From the NCBI GenBank assembly GCA_016707895.1, contig JADJGV010000015.1, positions 186,001 through 250,000 of the forward strand: a stretch of DNA of 64,000 nt. The letters are read 5' to 3'. The notes beneath the pieces were generated by a model. It saw only the letters and a list, made by a program, of their open reading frames with translations, had not been told where the DNA came from and ran no database searches. Of the stretch, positions 1-7,694 are shown piece by piece. The stretch is from Myxococcales bacterium. Lineage in GTDB: Bacteria; Myxococcota_A; Polyangia; Haliangiales; Haliangiaceae. A program made the position numbers and the translations under genes. The stretch's first letter is position 1; every line of letters begins with the position of its first letter.

Positions 1-105
1 GGCGCGCTCGGGCTGTCGCCGGGGCCGGCGATGCAGCGGGTGATCGCCGCGCGCGCGGCCACGCGCCGCCGCCGCCGCCGCCGCCGTGGTACGCCCCGGT
101 CATGA
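1..105 (+). CDS. C-terminal fragment of an unidentified gene
   Basis: The first reading frame is open from the window edge and stops at a TGA (103-105) that overlaps the fabZ ATG as ATGA. That overlap is the junction style used throughout this window, so this is probably the tail of a real upstream gene in the same operon. The last residues are encoded by a CGC repeat (about eight copies around 66-88) and give a run of arginines. Nothing in these 34 residues identifies a family. The frame leading directly into fabZ is also open, so the assignment is tentative. Confidence 0.4.
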   Translation, partial: GALGLSPGPAMQRVIAARAATRRRRRRRRGTPRS

Positions 106-554
106 TCGCCGCGCCGCTGAAGATCGAGGCCATCCTCGACCTGTTGCCTCACCGCTTCCCGTTCCTGCTGGTCGACCGCGTCCTCGAGCTGAGCCCCGAC
201 AAGATCGTGGCGCTCAAGAACGTCACCTACAACGAGCCGTACTTCCCGGGGCACTTCCCGGGCGCGCCGGTGATGCCGGGCGTGCTGCAGATCGAGGCGA
301 TGGCGCAGGCCGGCGGCCTGCTCGGCAGCCAGAGCGAGGGCTTCGACAAGGACACCCACGTGATGCTGTTCATGGCGATCGACGCCGCCAAGTTCCGCAA
401 GCCGGTGGTGCCCGGCGATCAGCTCATCATCGAGGTGGTGCCGCTGCGCAAGGGCAAGATCATGAAGCTCAAGGGCGAGTGCCGCGTCGACGGCGCGGTC
501 GTGTCGTCGGCCGAGATGCTGGCGGCGATCGCGCCGCGGAGCAAGGTGGCGTGA
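102..554 (+). CDS. fabZ: 3-hydroxyacyl-[acyl-carrier-protein] dehydratase FabZ
   Basis: Cytoplasmic enzyme of type II fatty acid synthesis that dehydrates (3R)-hydroxyacyl-ACP to trans-2-enoyl-ACP. The 150-aa protein has the normal FabZ length. It shows the family entry motif LPHRFPFLLVDR at residues 15-26, the hot-dog helix segment YFPGHFPGAPVMPG at 47-60 with catalytic His51, and catalytic Glu65 in IEAMAQ. The ATG overlaps the upstream stop as ATGA, and the stop overlaps the next GTG as GTGA, so it sits in a translationally coupled operon. Identification is secure. In Gram-negatives fabZ usually lies with lipid A genes, but none can be seen here because the window starts just upstream. Confidence 0.97.
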   Translation: MIAAPLKIEAILDLLPHRFPFLLVDRVLELSPDKIVALKNVTYNEPYFPGHFPGAPVMPGVLQIEAMAQAGGLLGSQSEGFDKDTHVMLFMAIDAAKFRKPVVPGDQLIIEVVPLRKGKIMKLKGECRVDGAVVSSAEMLAAIAPRSKVA

Positions 555-1876
555 GCAAGGCCGCGGTCGCGCTCGTCGTGCTGGCGGCGGCGTGCAAGGG
601 CGGCGACCGCAAGACCATCGCCCGCGGCGACGGCGGCGCGCCGCCGGTGCAGGTGGTCGATCGCGGCGGCGCGGTGACCCCGCCGGGCGCGCCCGAGGTC
701 GAGCCCAACGGTGAGGCCGCGACCGCGATGGCGCTGCCGACCGCCGGCGCCCGCGGCGTCCTCGACGGCGCCGCCGACGTCGACGTCTACGCGATCACCA
801 GCGAGGGCGCGCGGCTGCTCGACGCCCGGCTGGCGGGGATGGCCGGGGTCGACGGCAAGCTCGAGCTGCGCGACGAGGCGTTCGCGGTGATCGCCACCGC
901 CGATCGCGGCGGCGCCGGCGTCGCCGAGCGGTTCCCGAACCTGTCGCTCGATCGCGGCCGCTACTTCCTGGTCGTGCGCGAGGTGGTCCATGCGCCCAAG
1001 AAGAAGGCCAAGGTCGACGGCGGCGTCGGCCGGGTCGGCCCCAGCCCGACCTACCAGCTCACCGCGACCCAGGCCGCTGATCCGCCGGCGGGCGGCGAGC
1101 GCGAGCCCGACGACGACGTCGGCACCGCCAACGAGGTCACGCTGGCCACGCCGGTCACCGGCTACGTCGGCTGGAAGGGCGACGTCGACGCGTGGAAGCT
1201 GGCGATCGACGGCCTCGCCGACGGCGACGGCCTCGACGTCGCGGTCACCGCGGTCCCGCAGGTCGCGCTCACCGTCGAGATCACCGACGCCGCCGGCCGC
1301 CGGCTGGTGCGGCAGACCGGCGCGGCCGGCGCGCCGCTCACGCTGCGCAGCATCGCGCCGCGGGTCACGCCCGGCGAGCCGACCGTGCAGTTCGTGCTGG
1401 TCAGCGGCGCGCCGGCCAACCCCGACGCGACCTACCAGCTCACCGTCGGCAGCCGGCTGCTCGAGCTCGACGAGGAGGCCGAGCCCAACGACACCGACGA
1501 CCGCGCCAGCCCGCTGCGGTTCGGCACCGAGGACACCGGCACGATGCGCGGCGAGCTAGGCCCGGGCGAGACCGATCGCTTCGCGCTGTCGCCCAGCCCC
1601 GGGCCGGGCAGCCTCGACGTCGTCGTCGATCCGCCGCCCGGCGTCGAGGTGACGATCGCGCTGGCCGGCGGCGCCAGCGGGCAGGGCGGGCCGCTCGGCG
1701 ATCGCGCGCAGCTGTCGGCGGCGCCGGTCCTCGCGCACCAGCCGGTGATCGTGGTGCTGACCGGCAAGGGCAAGAAGGGCACGCCGGCCGGCCCGTACCA
1801 GCTGCGCTGGTCGCTCACCACCGGCGCCGCGCCGCCGGTCGTCGAGGACGACCCGATGCCTCCGGAAGAGGAGTGA
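551..1876 (+). CDS. Lipoprotein with three PPC-like domains
   Basis: Predicted lipoprotein of 441 aa, starting at the GTG that overlaps the fabZ stop (GTGA). A short hydrophobic leader ends in the lipobox LAAAC with Cys15. Three units begin with an E-x-EPN/EPD signature, at about residues 49, 181 and 308. Each is followed by an alternating acidic/hydrophobic pattern and a D-x-Y/F/W-x-L/I motif, as in bacterial pre-peptidase C-terminal (PPC) domains. These are secreted beta-sandwich domains usually appended to proteases, but no catalytic domain is present here. Its role is unknown; envelope location is inferred from the lipobox. Confidence 0.8.
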   Translation: MSKAAVALVVLAAACKGGDRKTIARGDGGAPPVQVVDRGGAVTPPGAPEVEPNGEAATAMALPTAGARGVLDGAADVDVYAITSEGARLLDARLAGMAGVDGKLELRDEAFAVIATADRGGAGVAERFPNLSLDRGRYFLVVREVVHAPKKKAKVDGGVGRVGPSPTYQLTATQAADPPAGGEREPDDDVGTANEVTLATPVTGYVGWKGDVDAWKLAIDGLADGDGLDVAVTAVPQVALTVEITDAAGRRLVRQTGAAGAPLTLRSIAPRVTPGEPTVQFVLVSGAPANPDATYQLTVGSRLLELDEEAEPNDTDDRASPLRFGTEDTGTMRGELGPGETDRFALSPSPGPGSLDVVVDPPPGVEVTIALAGGASGQGGPLGDRAQLSAAPVLAHQPVIVVLTGKGKKGTPAGPYQLRWSLTTGAAPPVVEDDPMPPEEE

Positions 1877-3138
1877 TGGCCCGGCGCCCGCCGGCGGCCG
1901 CGGTGGTGCTGGCGATCCTCGCGCTCGCCAACCTGCTGTCGTACGCGTCGCGCAACGCGCCGTTCGCGGTCTACGACGACCTGCGCGCGCAGTTCGGCGT
2001 CGACGATCGCGACCTGGGCTGGCTCGGCACCGCGTTCATGCTGCCCCACGCGCTGGCGACCCTGCCGGTGGGCTGGCTGGCCGACCGCGCCGACCGCCGC
2101 CGGGTGCTGGCCGCGGGCATCCTGCTGTGGAGCGCCGCCGGCGTCCTCGGCGCGGTGCTCGACAGCTACACCGCGGTGCTGTGCACCCGGGTGCTGGTCG
2201 GCCTGGGCACCGCGGCGGTGGTGCCGGTCGCCAACGCGATCCTCGGCGAGCGCTACGCCGGCGGCCACAAGGCGCTGGCGATGGCGGTGTTCAACCTCGG
2301 CCTGTTCTTCGGCGGCGCCGCCGGGTTCGGCGTCGGCGCCGGGCTGGGTTTCCCGGCGTCGTGGATCGCGATCGCCGCGCCCGGCTTCCTGCTCGCGGTG
2401 GTGGTGGTGACCGTCATCGACGCCAAGGCCGCGCCGGTGCCGACCGCGCAGCTGCGGGCCGCGGCCAGCCTCGGCGACCACCTGCGCCACCTGCTGGCCG
2501 ACACCCGGGCGGTGCTGGCGGTGCCGACCCTGCGCCGGCTGGCCACCGCGACGACGGTGATGGCGTTCGCCGCCGGCGGCCTGCAGGCCTGGCTGCTCGA
2601 CTTCTTGCAGCGCGACAAGGGCATGAGCAAGGAGGCCGCGACCAGCCTGTTCACCGGCTGCCTGGTGGCCGGGCTGTTCGGCGTGCTGGCCGGCGGCCGG
2701 GTCGCCGACCGGCTGCGCCGCCGCTGGGCCTGGGGCCGGCCCGGCGCCATCGCGCTGGGCATGGCGCTCACCGTGCCGTGCGGCATCGGCGCGATCCTCC
2801 TGCCCGCCGGCCCGGCGCTCACCGCCAGCGCGGTGGCGACGATGTTCTTCATCACCTGGTACCACGGGCCGATGGCGGCGTCGGTCGACGACGTCGCGCC
2901 GGCCGGCCGCGAGGCCTCGGCCCAGGCGGTGGTGCTGTTCGCGACCCACCTGATCGGCACCGCGCCGTCGTCGCGGATCATCGGCGAGATCAACGAGCGC
3001 TGGGGCGGCCGGCCGGCGATGCTCACCGCCGCCGCCGCGGTGGCGGTGGCCGCGCTGCTGATGACCCGGGCGTTCGCCACGATGGGCCCCGACGCCGCCG
3101 CCGCGGGGCGGGCGCGCGCCGCGTTTGCTATAACCTGA
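1876..3138 (+). CDS. Major facilitator superfamily transporter
   Basis: A 420-aa polytopic inner-membrane protein with about twelve hydrophobic segments. The MFS motif A form GWLADRADRRR follows the second segment (near residue 66), and a related GGRVADRLRRR lies in the second half, giving the two-fold repeat of the superfamily. The order of motifs is like that of spinster/phthalate-type permeases, but the substrate cannot be inferred. The ATG shares its A with the preceding TGA (TGATG), so translation is probably coupled to the PPC lipoprotein. Confidence 0.88.
   Translation: MARRPPAAAVVLAILALANLLSYASRNAPFAVYDDLRAQFGVDDRDLGWLGTAFMLPHALATLPVGWLADRADRRRVLAAGILLWSAAGVLGAVLDSYTAVLCTRVLVGLGTAAVVPVANAILGERYAGGHKALAMAVFNLGLFFGGAAGFGVGAGLGFPASWIAIAAPGFLLAVVVVTVIDAKAAPVPTAQLRAAASLGDHLRHLLADTRAVLAVPTLRRLATATTVMAFAAGGLQAWLLDFLQRDKGMSKEAATSLFTGCLVAGLFGVLAGGRVADRLRRRWAWGRPGAIALGMALTVPCGIGAILLPAGPALTASAVATMFFITWYHGPMAASVDDVAPAGREASAQAVVLFATHLIGTAPSSRIIGEINERWGGRPAMLTAAAAVAVAALLMTRAFATMGPDAAAAGRARAAFAIT
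3129..3134 (+). promoter_or_regulatory. Candidate -10 box directly upstream of a GTG start
   Basis: TATAAC lies six bases before the GTG at 3141, inside the last codons of the transporter gene. Transcription starting about seven bases after the box would begin at the GTG itself, so a leaderless message is likely. No good -35 hexamer is visible. Confidence 0.45.
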
Positions 3139-3140
3139 CC

Positions 3141-3818
3141 GTGCGTCGCCCCTTCGCGCTGGTCTCGCTCGCGGTGCTCCTCGGAACCTCGCTGTCGCTC
3201 GGCGCGTGCAGCGGGCGCGGCGCGGCGCCAGCCAGCGCGCTCGACCGCTACGCGGCGGCGCTGCGGGCCAAGAACTACGAGGCCGCCTACGACCTGATGT
3301 CGTCGGAGTTCCGGGCCAAGGTCAGCCGCGAGGAGTTCGTGCGCATGCTGCGCGACAACCCGCGCGAGGTCGACGACACCGCCGGCCGCCTGGCCAGCCG
3401 CAAGCGCCGCATGCAGGTCACCGCCGACCTGGTCTACGGCCTGGGCGACAGCCTGCGGCTGATCGAGGAGGACGGCGGCTGGCGCATCGCCGACAACCCG
3501 CTGGCGTTCTACGACCAGTCGACGCCGCGGGCGGCGCTGCGCTCGTTCGTGCGCGCCTACCGCCTCGAGCGCTGGGACGTGATGCTGCGGTTCGTGCCCA
3601 AGGCCTACGCCGAGCTGATGGACGTGGAGAAGATGCGCGGCCAGTTCACCGGCGAGCGGAAGGACGCGATGGCCCAGCTGCTCAACGCGCTCGAGGCCAA
3701 CGTCGACCAGTCGATCGACGAGGTCGGCCCCGGCGAGGCCCGGATGCGCTACGGCGCCGGGCAGCAGGTGACGTTCGTGAAGGAAGATGGGCGGTGGCGG
3801 CTGAAGGACCTGGAGTGA
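3141..3818 (+). CDS. Lipoprotein with two NTF2-like repeats
   Basis: Predicted lipoprotein of 225 aa. The leader ends in LGAC with lipid-attachment Cys23. The mature part looks duplicated: two segments each pair a helical stretch (AALRAKNYEAAYDLMS; then FVRAYRLERWDVMLRFVP) with a strand ending in a Glu-Asp-Gly-Gly/Arg-Trp motif (LIEEDGGWRI; FVKEDGRWRL). This resembles NTF2-like or DUF4878-type lipoproteins. The GTG start was chosen because it places the signal peptide at the N-terminus and lies next to a TATAAC box. Function unknown. Confidence 0.75.
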   Translation: MRRPFALVSLAVLLGTSLSLGACSGRGAAPASALDRYAAALRAKNYEAAYDLMSSEFRAKVSREEFVRMLRDNPREVDDTAGRLASRKRRMQVTADLVYGLGDSLRLIEEDGGWRIADNPLAFYDQSTPRAALRSFVRAYRLERWDVMLRFVPKAYAELMDVEKMRGQFTGERKDAMAQLLNALEANVDQSIDEVGPGEARMRYGAGQQVTFVKEDGRWRLKDLE

Positions 3819-4185
3819 TCTCGCCCGCGACGACCGCGTGAACCCCGGTGACGGTCTGCGCGAACTCGCGCAAAAAATGTCGCTGTCCGGGCGCCGGCGC
3901 TAAGCTGGCGTCGGGGCACGTGCTTCGACGGAACCTGGGGTTGCCAGACCCGATCCGCCCCCCGCGACCGTGCGGTTCCGCCCACACTCGCGACGGCAAA
4001 CTTGTGGCAGCGCTTACTGGTCCCCTCGCCGTTCTCATGCGTTATGCTAAAGCTGACGGCAGAGCAGGGGCGGCGCGTCGTTTGCACCTAAACTTTTCGC
4101 CCCAACCGGACGTCTAAGGATACGAGAGCCCATCCACCGTCTTCACCCATCCCGGCAGCCCCGGGAAGACTAGGGCGGTCCCATC
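3819..4185 (+). other. Gene-poor intergenic region with lower GC
   Basis: About 370 bases with no convincing gene. GC is visibly lower than in the surrounding coding DNA, with A/T-rich patches at 3872-3878, 4036-4052 and 4080-4097. A hairpin lies at 3857-3872. TATGCT (4043-4048) and GGATAC (4118-4123) could be -10 boxes, but neither has a convincing -35 partner. An open frame at 3848-4117 has no start signal and atypical composition, so I do not call it. The region probably holds the promoter and 5' leader of the small gene at 4186; a small RNA is possible. Confidence 0.5.
3857..3872 (+). other. Hairpin followed by an A-run
   Basis: TGCGCG, loop AACT, CGCGCA forms a six-base-pair stem, followed directly by AAAAAA. 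The run is A rather than T on the plus strand, and on the minus strand the T-run precedes the stem. It therefore does not fit an intrinsic terminator in either orientation. Confidence 0.35.
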
Positions 4186-4359
4186 ATGCTGGATCCCTGG
4201 ATCATCGAAGAGATCTTGCGACGCGAGGAAGAGCAGCGTCGGCGCGACCAGGAACGTCGCATCGAAGTGCCGCTCGAGACCCCGCGTCCGTACCCGCAGG
4301 CCAACCCGCCGCCGCAGCCCCCGGGCGAAGAGCGCGGCGTCGCGATCATCGATATCTGA
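4186..4359 (+). CDS. 57-aa charged protein of unknown function
   Basis: Short open frame starting LDPWIIEEILRREEEQ, continuing as a strongly charged helix (many Glu/Arg), then a Pro-rich linker (PNPPPQPPG-like) and a short hydrophobic end VAIIDI. The ordered layout (amphipathic head, charged helix, Pro-rich tail), the isolated position after a promoter-like region and the hairpins just after the stop all support a real gene. No Shine-Dalgarno sequence is obvious; GGGCGGTC precedes the ATG. It has no hydrophobic segment long enough to span a membrane. I do not recognise a family with certainty. The hydrophobic C-terminus could be a docking peptide. Confidence 0.6.
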   Translation: MLDPWIIEEILRREEEQRRRDQERRIEVPLETPRPYPQANPPPQPPGEERGVAIIDI

Positions 4360-4365
4360 ATTTCA

Positions 4366-4387
4366 GGGGGCTCGTCGCCGAGCCCCC
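4366..4387 (+). terminator. Strong GC hairpin after the small gene
   Basis: GGGGGCTCG, loop TCGC, CGAGCCCCC gives a perfect nine-base-pair stem starting seven bases after the stop codon at 4359. No T-run follows. It may act as a terminator or as a stabilising 3' end. Confidence 0.6.
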
Positions 4388-4414
4388 CTCGACCTCGGCA
4401 AAGCCAAGGTCGAG
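4388..4414 (+). terminator. Second hairpin abutting the first
   Basis: CTCGACCT pairs with AGGTCGAG (4407-4414). Inside it a GGC/GCC stem closes an AAA loop. It begins on the base after the preceding hairpin, so the two form a tandem structure, as in reinforced terminators. Confidence 0.5.
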
Positions 4415-4506
4415 CCTCCCCCCGCGACGCGAGATGGCGTCTCCTCGTGGGCCCGACCCAAAACGCGAGAGCGCCCGCTCGCAGGGTTGAGATGAGCACG
4501 GGCGCA

Positions 4507-4569
4507 GCGCGGTGGAGTGAGCGCGGGTGGAGTGAGCGCGGGTGGAGTGAGCGCGGGGTGGAGTGAGCG
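4507..4569 (+). repeat. 15-base tandem repeat, about four copies
   Basis: The unit GCGCGGGTGGAGTGA is repeated head to tail. The first copy is one base short and the last has an extra G, and a partial fifth copy follows. It lies in the 284-base spacer before the diguanylate cyclase gene and is not part of any convincing reading frame. Otherwise I see nothing in 4415-4643 except a weakly structured GC-rich spacer. Confidence 0.8.
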
Positions 4570-4643
4570 GGCCGACGAGGCGCGGTCGATTGTGACTGCG
4601 TGCGTCAGGACGGCGTGGTAGGTCTCCGGCGTCTGGTCCGACC

Positions 4644-6395
4644 ATGCCGCCGCGCCCCTCTGCACAGCTCGCCTTCACCATCGCGCTCACCGCGCTCGGG
4701 TGGGGTGTGCTCGTCGGTCACGGCGTCCACGCGGGCGGGGTCGCTGACCGCGCAGGGCCGGTGGCGTTCCTGGGCTTCGTGGCGGTGGTCGCCGCGGCGC
4801 GGGCGCTGGCGTTCCGGGTCGGTCCCAGCGTGCTGTCCCTCGACTCGGCGTTCTACGTCGCCGCGGCGGTGGCGGTGGGCCCGGTCGCGGCCGGCGTGAT
4901 GGTCGCGGTGACGCTGTCGGCCGACGCGCTGGCCCGGCCGTGGTTCGGGCCGCGGCGCCGAGACGCGCGGATCGGCGAGCGCCTGCTGTACGCGGCGTAC
5001 TTCGGCGGCATGAGCGGCGGGCTCCTGGCCGCGATCGCCGGGCTGTTCGCCCGCCTCGATCTGGCCGCCGACCTCGAGATCGACGTCGCGATCCACGTGG
5101 TGCTGGTCGGCGCGACCTTCTTGCTGGCGCACAACGCGCTGCAGGGGCTGCGGCAGGTGCTGGGCGGCCAGCCGTGGCGTCGGTTCGTGCGCGACCAGGC
5201 CGGCCCCGGGATGCTGGCGGAGGGCTCGCTCTTGCCGCTGGCCGCGGTGCTCGCGCTGCTGTTCACCGCGCGCCAGCAGCTGGCGTTCGCGTTCCTGTGC
5301 GCGACCTACCTGCTGGTCAACCTCATCTTCAACCGCCTGGCGCGGGCCAGCCACGCGTGGCGCGCGCGGGTCCGCGAGCTCGAGCAGCTCGATCACTCGG
5401 CCCGGGAGCTGGCGCGCTCGATCGAGCTGCCGCACGTGGTCGCGACGGTGGCGCGCCAGGTGGCGCAGGCCATCCCCGCCGCCGAGACCATCGCGCTCAT
5501 CCACCGCGGCGCCGAGCGCGAGACCGACGGCTTCGTCGTCGACGCCTACGACCGCGAGCACGACGGGTTCTCGCGGGTGGCGATCGCCCGCGGCGAAGGC
5601 GCCGCCGGCCGCGTGGTCGCGACCCTCGCGCCGCTGGCGATCGACGACCTCGCCGACTGCGACGTCGACCTCGGGCCCAGCGGCACCGACGGCGTGCGCG
5701 CCTGGCTGGGCGTGCCGCTGTTCGTCGCCGACGCCTGCGAGGGCGTGCTGGCGGTCCAGAGCCGCACCGCCGGCGCCTTCACCGCCAGCGATCAGCGGCT
5801 GCTGGCGTCGCTGGCGCTGCAGGTCGGCGCCGCGCTGCAGAACGCCCACCTGTACACGATGGCGATGGTCGACGGCCTGACCGGGCTGTTCGTGCGCCGG
5901 TACTTCGACGCCCGCGTCGACGAGGAGATCGAGCGCGCCCGCCGCTACGGCCAGGCCTTCGCGGTGGTGATGATCGACATCGACGACTTCAAGCACCTCA
6001 ACGACACCCACGGCCACCTGATCGGCGATCGGGTGCTGCGCGAGGTGGCGGCGGCGGTCAAGGGCGAGCTGCGCGGCGTCGACACCGCCGCCCGCTATGG
6101 CGGTGAGGAGCTGGTGATCATCCTGCCGCGCACCGAGCTGGTGGCGGCGTTCGCGCTGGCCGAGCGCGTCCGCGCGCGCATCGCCGATCGCCGGATCGCG
6201 GTCGGCGCCGACGGCCCGGTGCTGTCGGTCACCGCGTCGTTCGGGATCGCGGCGTACCCCGACAGCGGCCTGGGCTCGGCCGAGGATCTGGTGCGCCGCG
6301 CCGACCGCGCGCTGTACCGCGCCAAGCGCAGCGGCAAGAACCGCGTCGAGCTGTACTGGGCCGACGACAGCGGCACCCACCGCGCGATCGCCTGA
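4644..6395 (+). CDS. Membrane GAF-GGDEF diguanylate cyclase
   Basis: Predicted to make the second messenger c-di-GMP from two GTP. The 583-aa protein begins with about six hydrophobic segments (to residue ~225) that form a membrane sensor module. A helical linker, a GAF domain (about 255-410) and a C-terminal GGDEF domain follow. The signature loop is GGEEL (residues 486-490), an accepted active variant. An RxxD inhibitory site (RGVD, 477-480) lies exactly five residues before it, so product feedback inhibition is expected. The gene stands alone, facing the convergent gene at 6429. The ATG is the first one that includes the whole first membrane segment. The ligand is unknown. Confidence 0.93.
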   Translation: MPPRPSAQLAFTIALTALGWGVLVGHGVHAGGVADRAGPVAFLGFVAVVAAARALAFRVGPSVLSLDSAFYVAAAVAVGPVAAGVMVAVTLSADALARPWFGPRRRDARIGERLLYAAYFGGMSGGLLAAIAGLFARLDLAADLEIDVAIHVVLVGATFLLAHNALQGLRQVLGGQPWRRFVRDQAGPGMLAEGSLLPLAAVLALLFTARQQLAFAFLCATYLLVNLIFNRLARASHAWRARVRELEQLDHSARELARSIELPHVVATVARQVAQAIPAAETIALIHRGAERETDGFVVDAYDREHDGFSRVAIARGEGAAGRVVATLAPLAIDDLADCDVDLGPSGTDGVRAWLGVPLFVADACEGVLAVQSRTAGAFTASDQRLLASLALQVGAALQNAHLYTMAMVDGLTGLFVRRYFDARVDEEIERARRYGQAFAVVMIDIDDFKHLNDTHGHLIGDRVLREVAAAVKGELRGVDTAARYGGEELVIILPRTELVAAFALAERVRARIADRRIAVGADGPVLSVTASFGIAAYPDSGLGSAEDLVRRADRALYRAKRSGKNRVELYWADDSGTHRAIA

Positions 6396-6428
6396 GCCCC
6401 CGCGCGGCGCGCATCGCCGCCCACGGTG

Positions 6429-7253
6429 TCAGGCGGCGTCGGCGGCCGGCGGCGGCGCGAGATCGACCCACTGGTCGCGGTTGGGCAGGCGGCCGAACAG
6501 CACGCGGCGGCGCGCCGGCGCGTCGGGATCGATCAGCCCCTGGGCGCGCGCGGCGTCGACCGTCCGGCCGAGCGGGCCCGACGCGCTCATCGGCTGGCCC
6601 AGCGCGACCAGCGCGTCCGGCACGGGCGGCCCGCCTTGCCAGTACAGCGCGTGGTCGAAGGCGGCCTCGTCGTGGACCGCGCCGTCGTGGACGTGCACGG
6701 TCGGGAAGAACACCCGCCCAGGGTCGCGGGTCGGGAACGACAGCGCCACCGGCGCCAGGCTCTTGACCTTCCGCCACAGCCGGCGCCACCAGCCGGTGCC
6801 GGTGGCGGCCAGCTGCACCACCGCGAAGCCGTAGCCGCGCTGCGCGGTCAGCGCCGCGATCACCGCCGGCGCCAGGCGGAACCGCGGGTCGAGCCGGTCG
6901 AAGTCGGCGCTGGTCGGCACGAACGACGCGACGAACTCGCCGACCTCGTGGACCCTGAGCCGCGGGCGCGGCGGCGGCGCGGCGAGGAGCGCCAGCCCGC
7001 CCTTGGCCGCGGGCAGCATGAACACCGGGAACGCGCGCTCGACGTCGGCGAAGAAAGTCCGGTAGCCGGACAGGTCGACGAACCGCACGGCGTCCTCCGG
7101 GGTGCCGGCCGGCACCGGCAGCGGCAGCACCATCGCCAGCGGCTCGCGCGCCGCGAAGTCCATGCTGTAGGCGAGCCACTGCCGATCGCCGTCGACGCGG
7201 CCGAAGATCTTGGTGCCGCCCACGAACGGGACCGGCCGGCTGAAGCAGCACAT
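6429..7253 (-). CDS. Conserved protein starting MCCFSRPV, function unknown
   Basis: A 274-aa protein beginning with a Cys-Cys pair (MCCFSRPVPFVGGTKIF), followed by patterns such as QWLAYSMDFAAREPLAMVLPLPVP and VRFVDLSGYRTFFADV. I associate this arrangement with an uncharacterised bacterial family but know no function for it. It has no signal peptide or membrane span. The start was placed at the ATG before CCFSRP because the upstream frame loses family-like character. It lies 50 bases downstream of a small membrane protein gene on the same strand and may be cotranscribed with it. The N-terminal Cys pair could bind a metal. Confidence 0.7.
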   Translation of the reverse strand: MCCFSRPVPFVGGTKIFGRVDGDRQWLAYSMDFAAREPLAMVLPLPVPAGTPEDAVRFVDLSGYRTFFADVERAFPVFMLPAAKGGLALLAAPPPRPRLRVHEVGEFVASFVPTSADFDRLDPRFRLAPAVIAALTAQRGYGFAVVQLAATGTGWWRRLWRKVKSLAPVALSFPTRDPGRVFFPTVHVHDGAVHDEAAFDHALYWQGGPPVPDALVALGQPMSASGPLGRTVDAARAQGLIDPDAPARRRVLFGRLPNRDQWVDLAPPPAADAA

Positions 7254-7303
7254 GCCCAGGTAGAGTCGCCCACGCGCGCCGCGTGACGCCAGCCCCGGCC
7301 GCG

Positions 7304-7597
7304 TCAGCGGACCGGCAGCGCCGAGCCGGGCCCGGGCCGCTCGACCGTCGGCTTGTTGGTGGCGAACGGCTGCCAGCCGAACGCCGAGGCCAGCAGCAGC
7401 CCGCCGGCGATGAGGAGCATCACCGCCACCAGGCCGTGGGTGCGCCGGGACATCGCCAGCATGCCGGTGCGCGCCTTGGCCCGCTCGTCGTTGCTGGGGC
7501 CCGCCACCGCCAGGTACATCCGGAAGCCGCCGTAGAGCAGGACCACGCCGGCGATCACGAACGCCAGCCACTGCGGGATCGCCATGGTGAGGCTCAT
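7304..7597 (-). CDS. Small two-span membrane protein
   Basis: A 97-aa protein with two hydrophobic segments (about residues 11-29 and 55-75), separated by a charged loop with the motif RRTHG. Chosen start: the ATG at 7597 has an AGGGGG Shine-Dalgarno sequence nine bases upstream; a second in-frame ATG at 7585 is possible. The gene is divergent from the lipid operon at 7695 and upstream of the MCCF protein gene. Function unknown. Confidence 0.65.
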   Translation of the reverse strand: MSLTMAIPQWLAFVIAGVVLLYGGFRMYLAVAGPSNDERAKARTGMLAMSRRTHGLVAVMLLIAGGLLLASAFGWQPFATNKPTVERPGPGSALPVR

Positions 7598-7694
7598 GTA
7601 GCACGGCCCCCTGGGCGTCGGGCAGGGCGGGGCGGCCCGCTTGGTTGACAAGTCGCCCCGGTTTGGGCCAACGTCCGCCCGCCTTCGGGCCCGT

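Noticed and set aside
419..3080. Long antisense open frames opposite the fabZ-MFS region, and similar ones across the whole window
   Set aside because: They arise from extreme third-position GC. Their products are Arg/Ala/His-rich without family motifs, and the sense genes overlapping them have clear domains.
4000..4025. TGGCAGCGCTTACTGG considered as a sigma-54 promoter
   Set aside because: The spacing and the -12 half do not match the GG-N10-GC rule.
3848..4117. Open frame of 89 codons in the lower-GC intergenic region
   Set aside because: No start signal and an unstructured composition. It crosses a hairpin and candidate promoter boxes.
4507..4569. Tandem 15-base repeat considered as a CRISPR array
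   Set aside because: The units are directly adjacent with no spacers and no cas genes are present.
7645..7674. TTGACA at 7645 considered as a strong promoter for the lipid operon
   Set aside because: Only CAACGT is found at the right distance. The -35 box is good but the -10 is poor, so it is mentioned in the gene entry and not listed.
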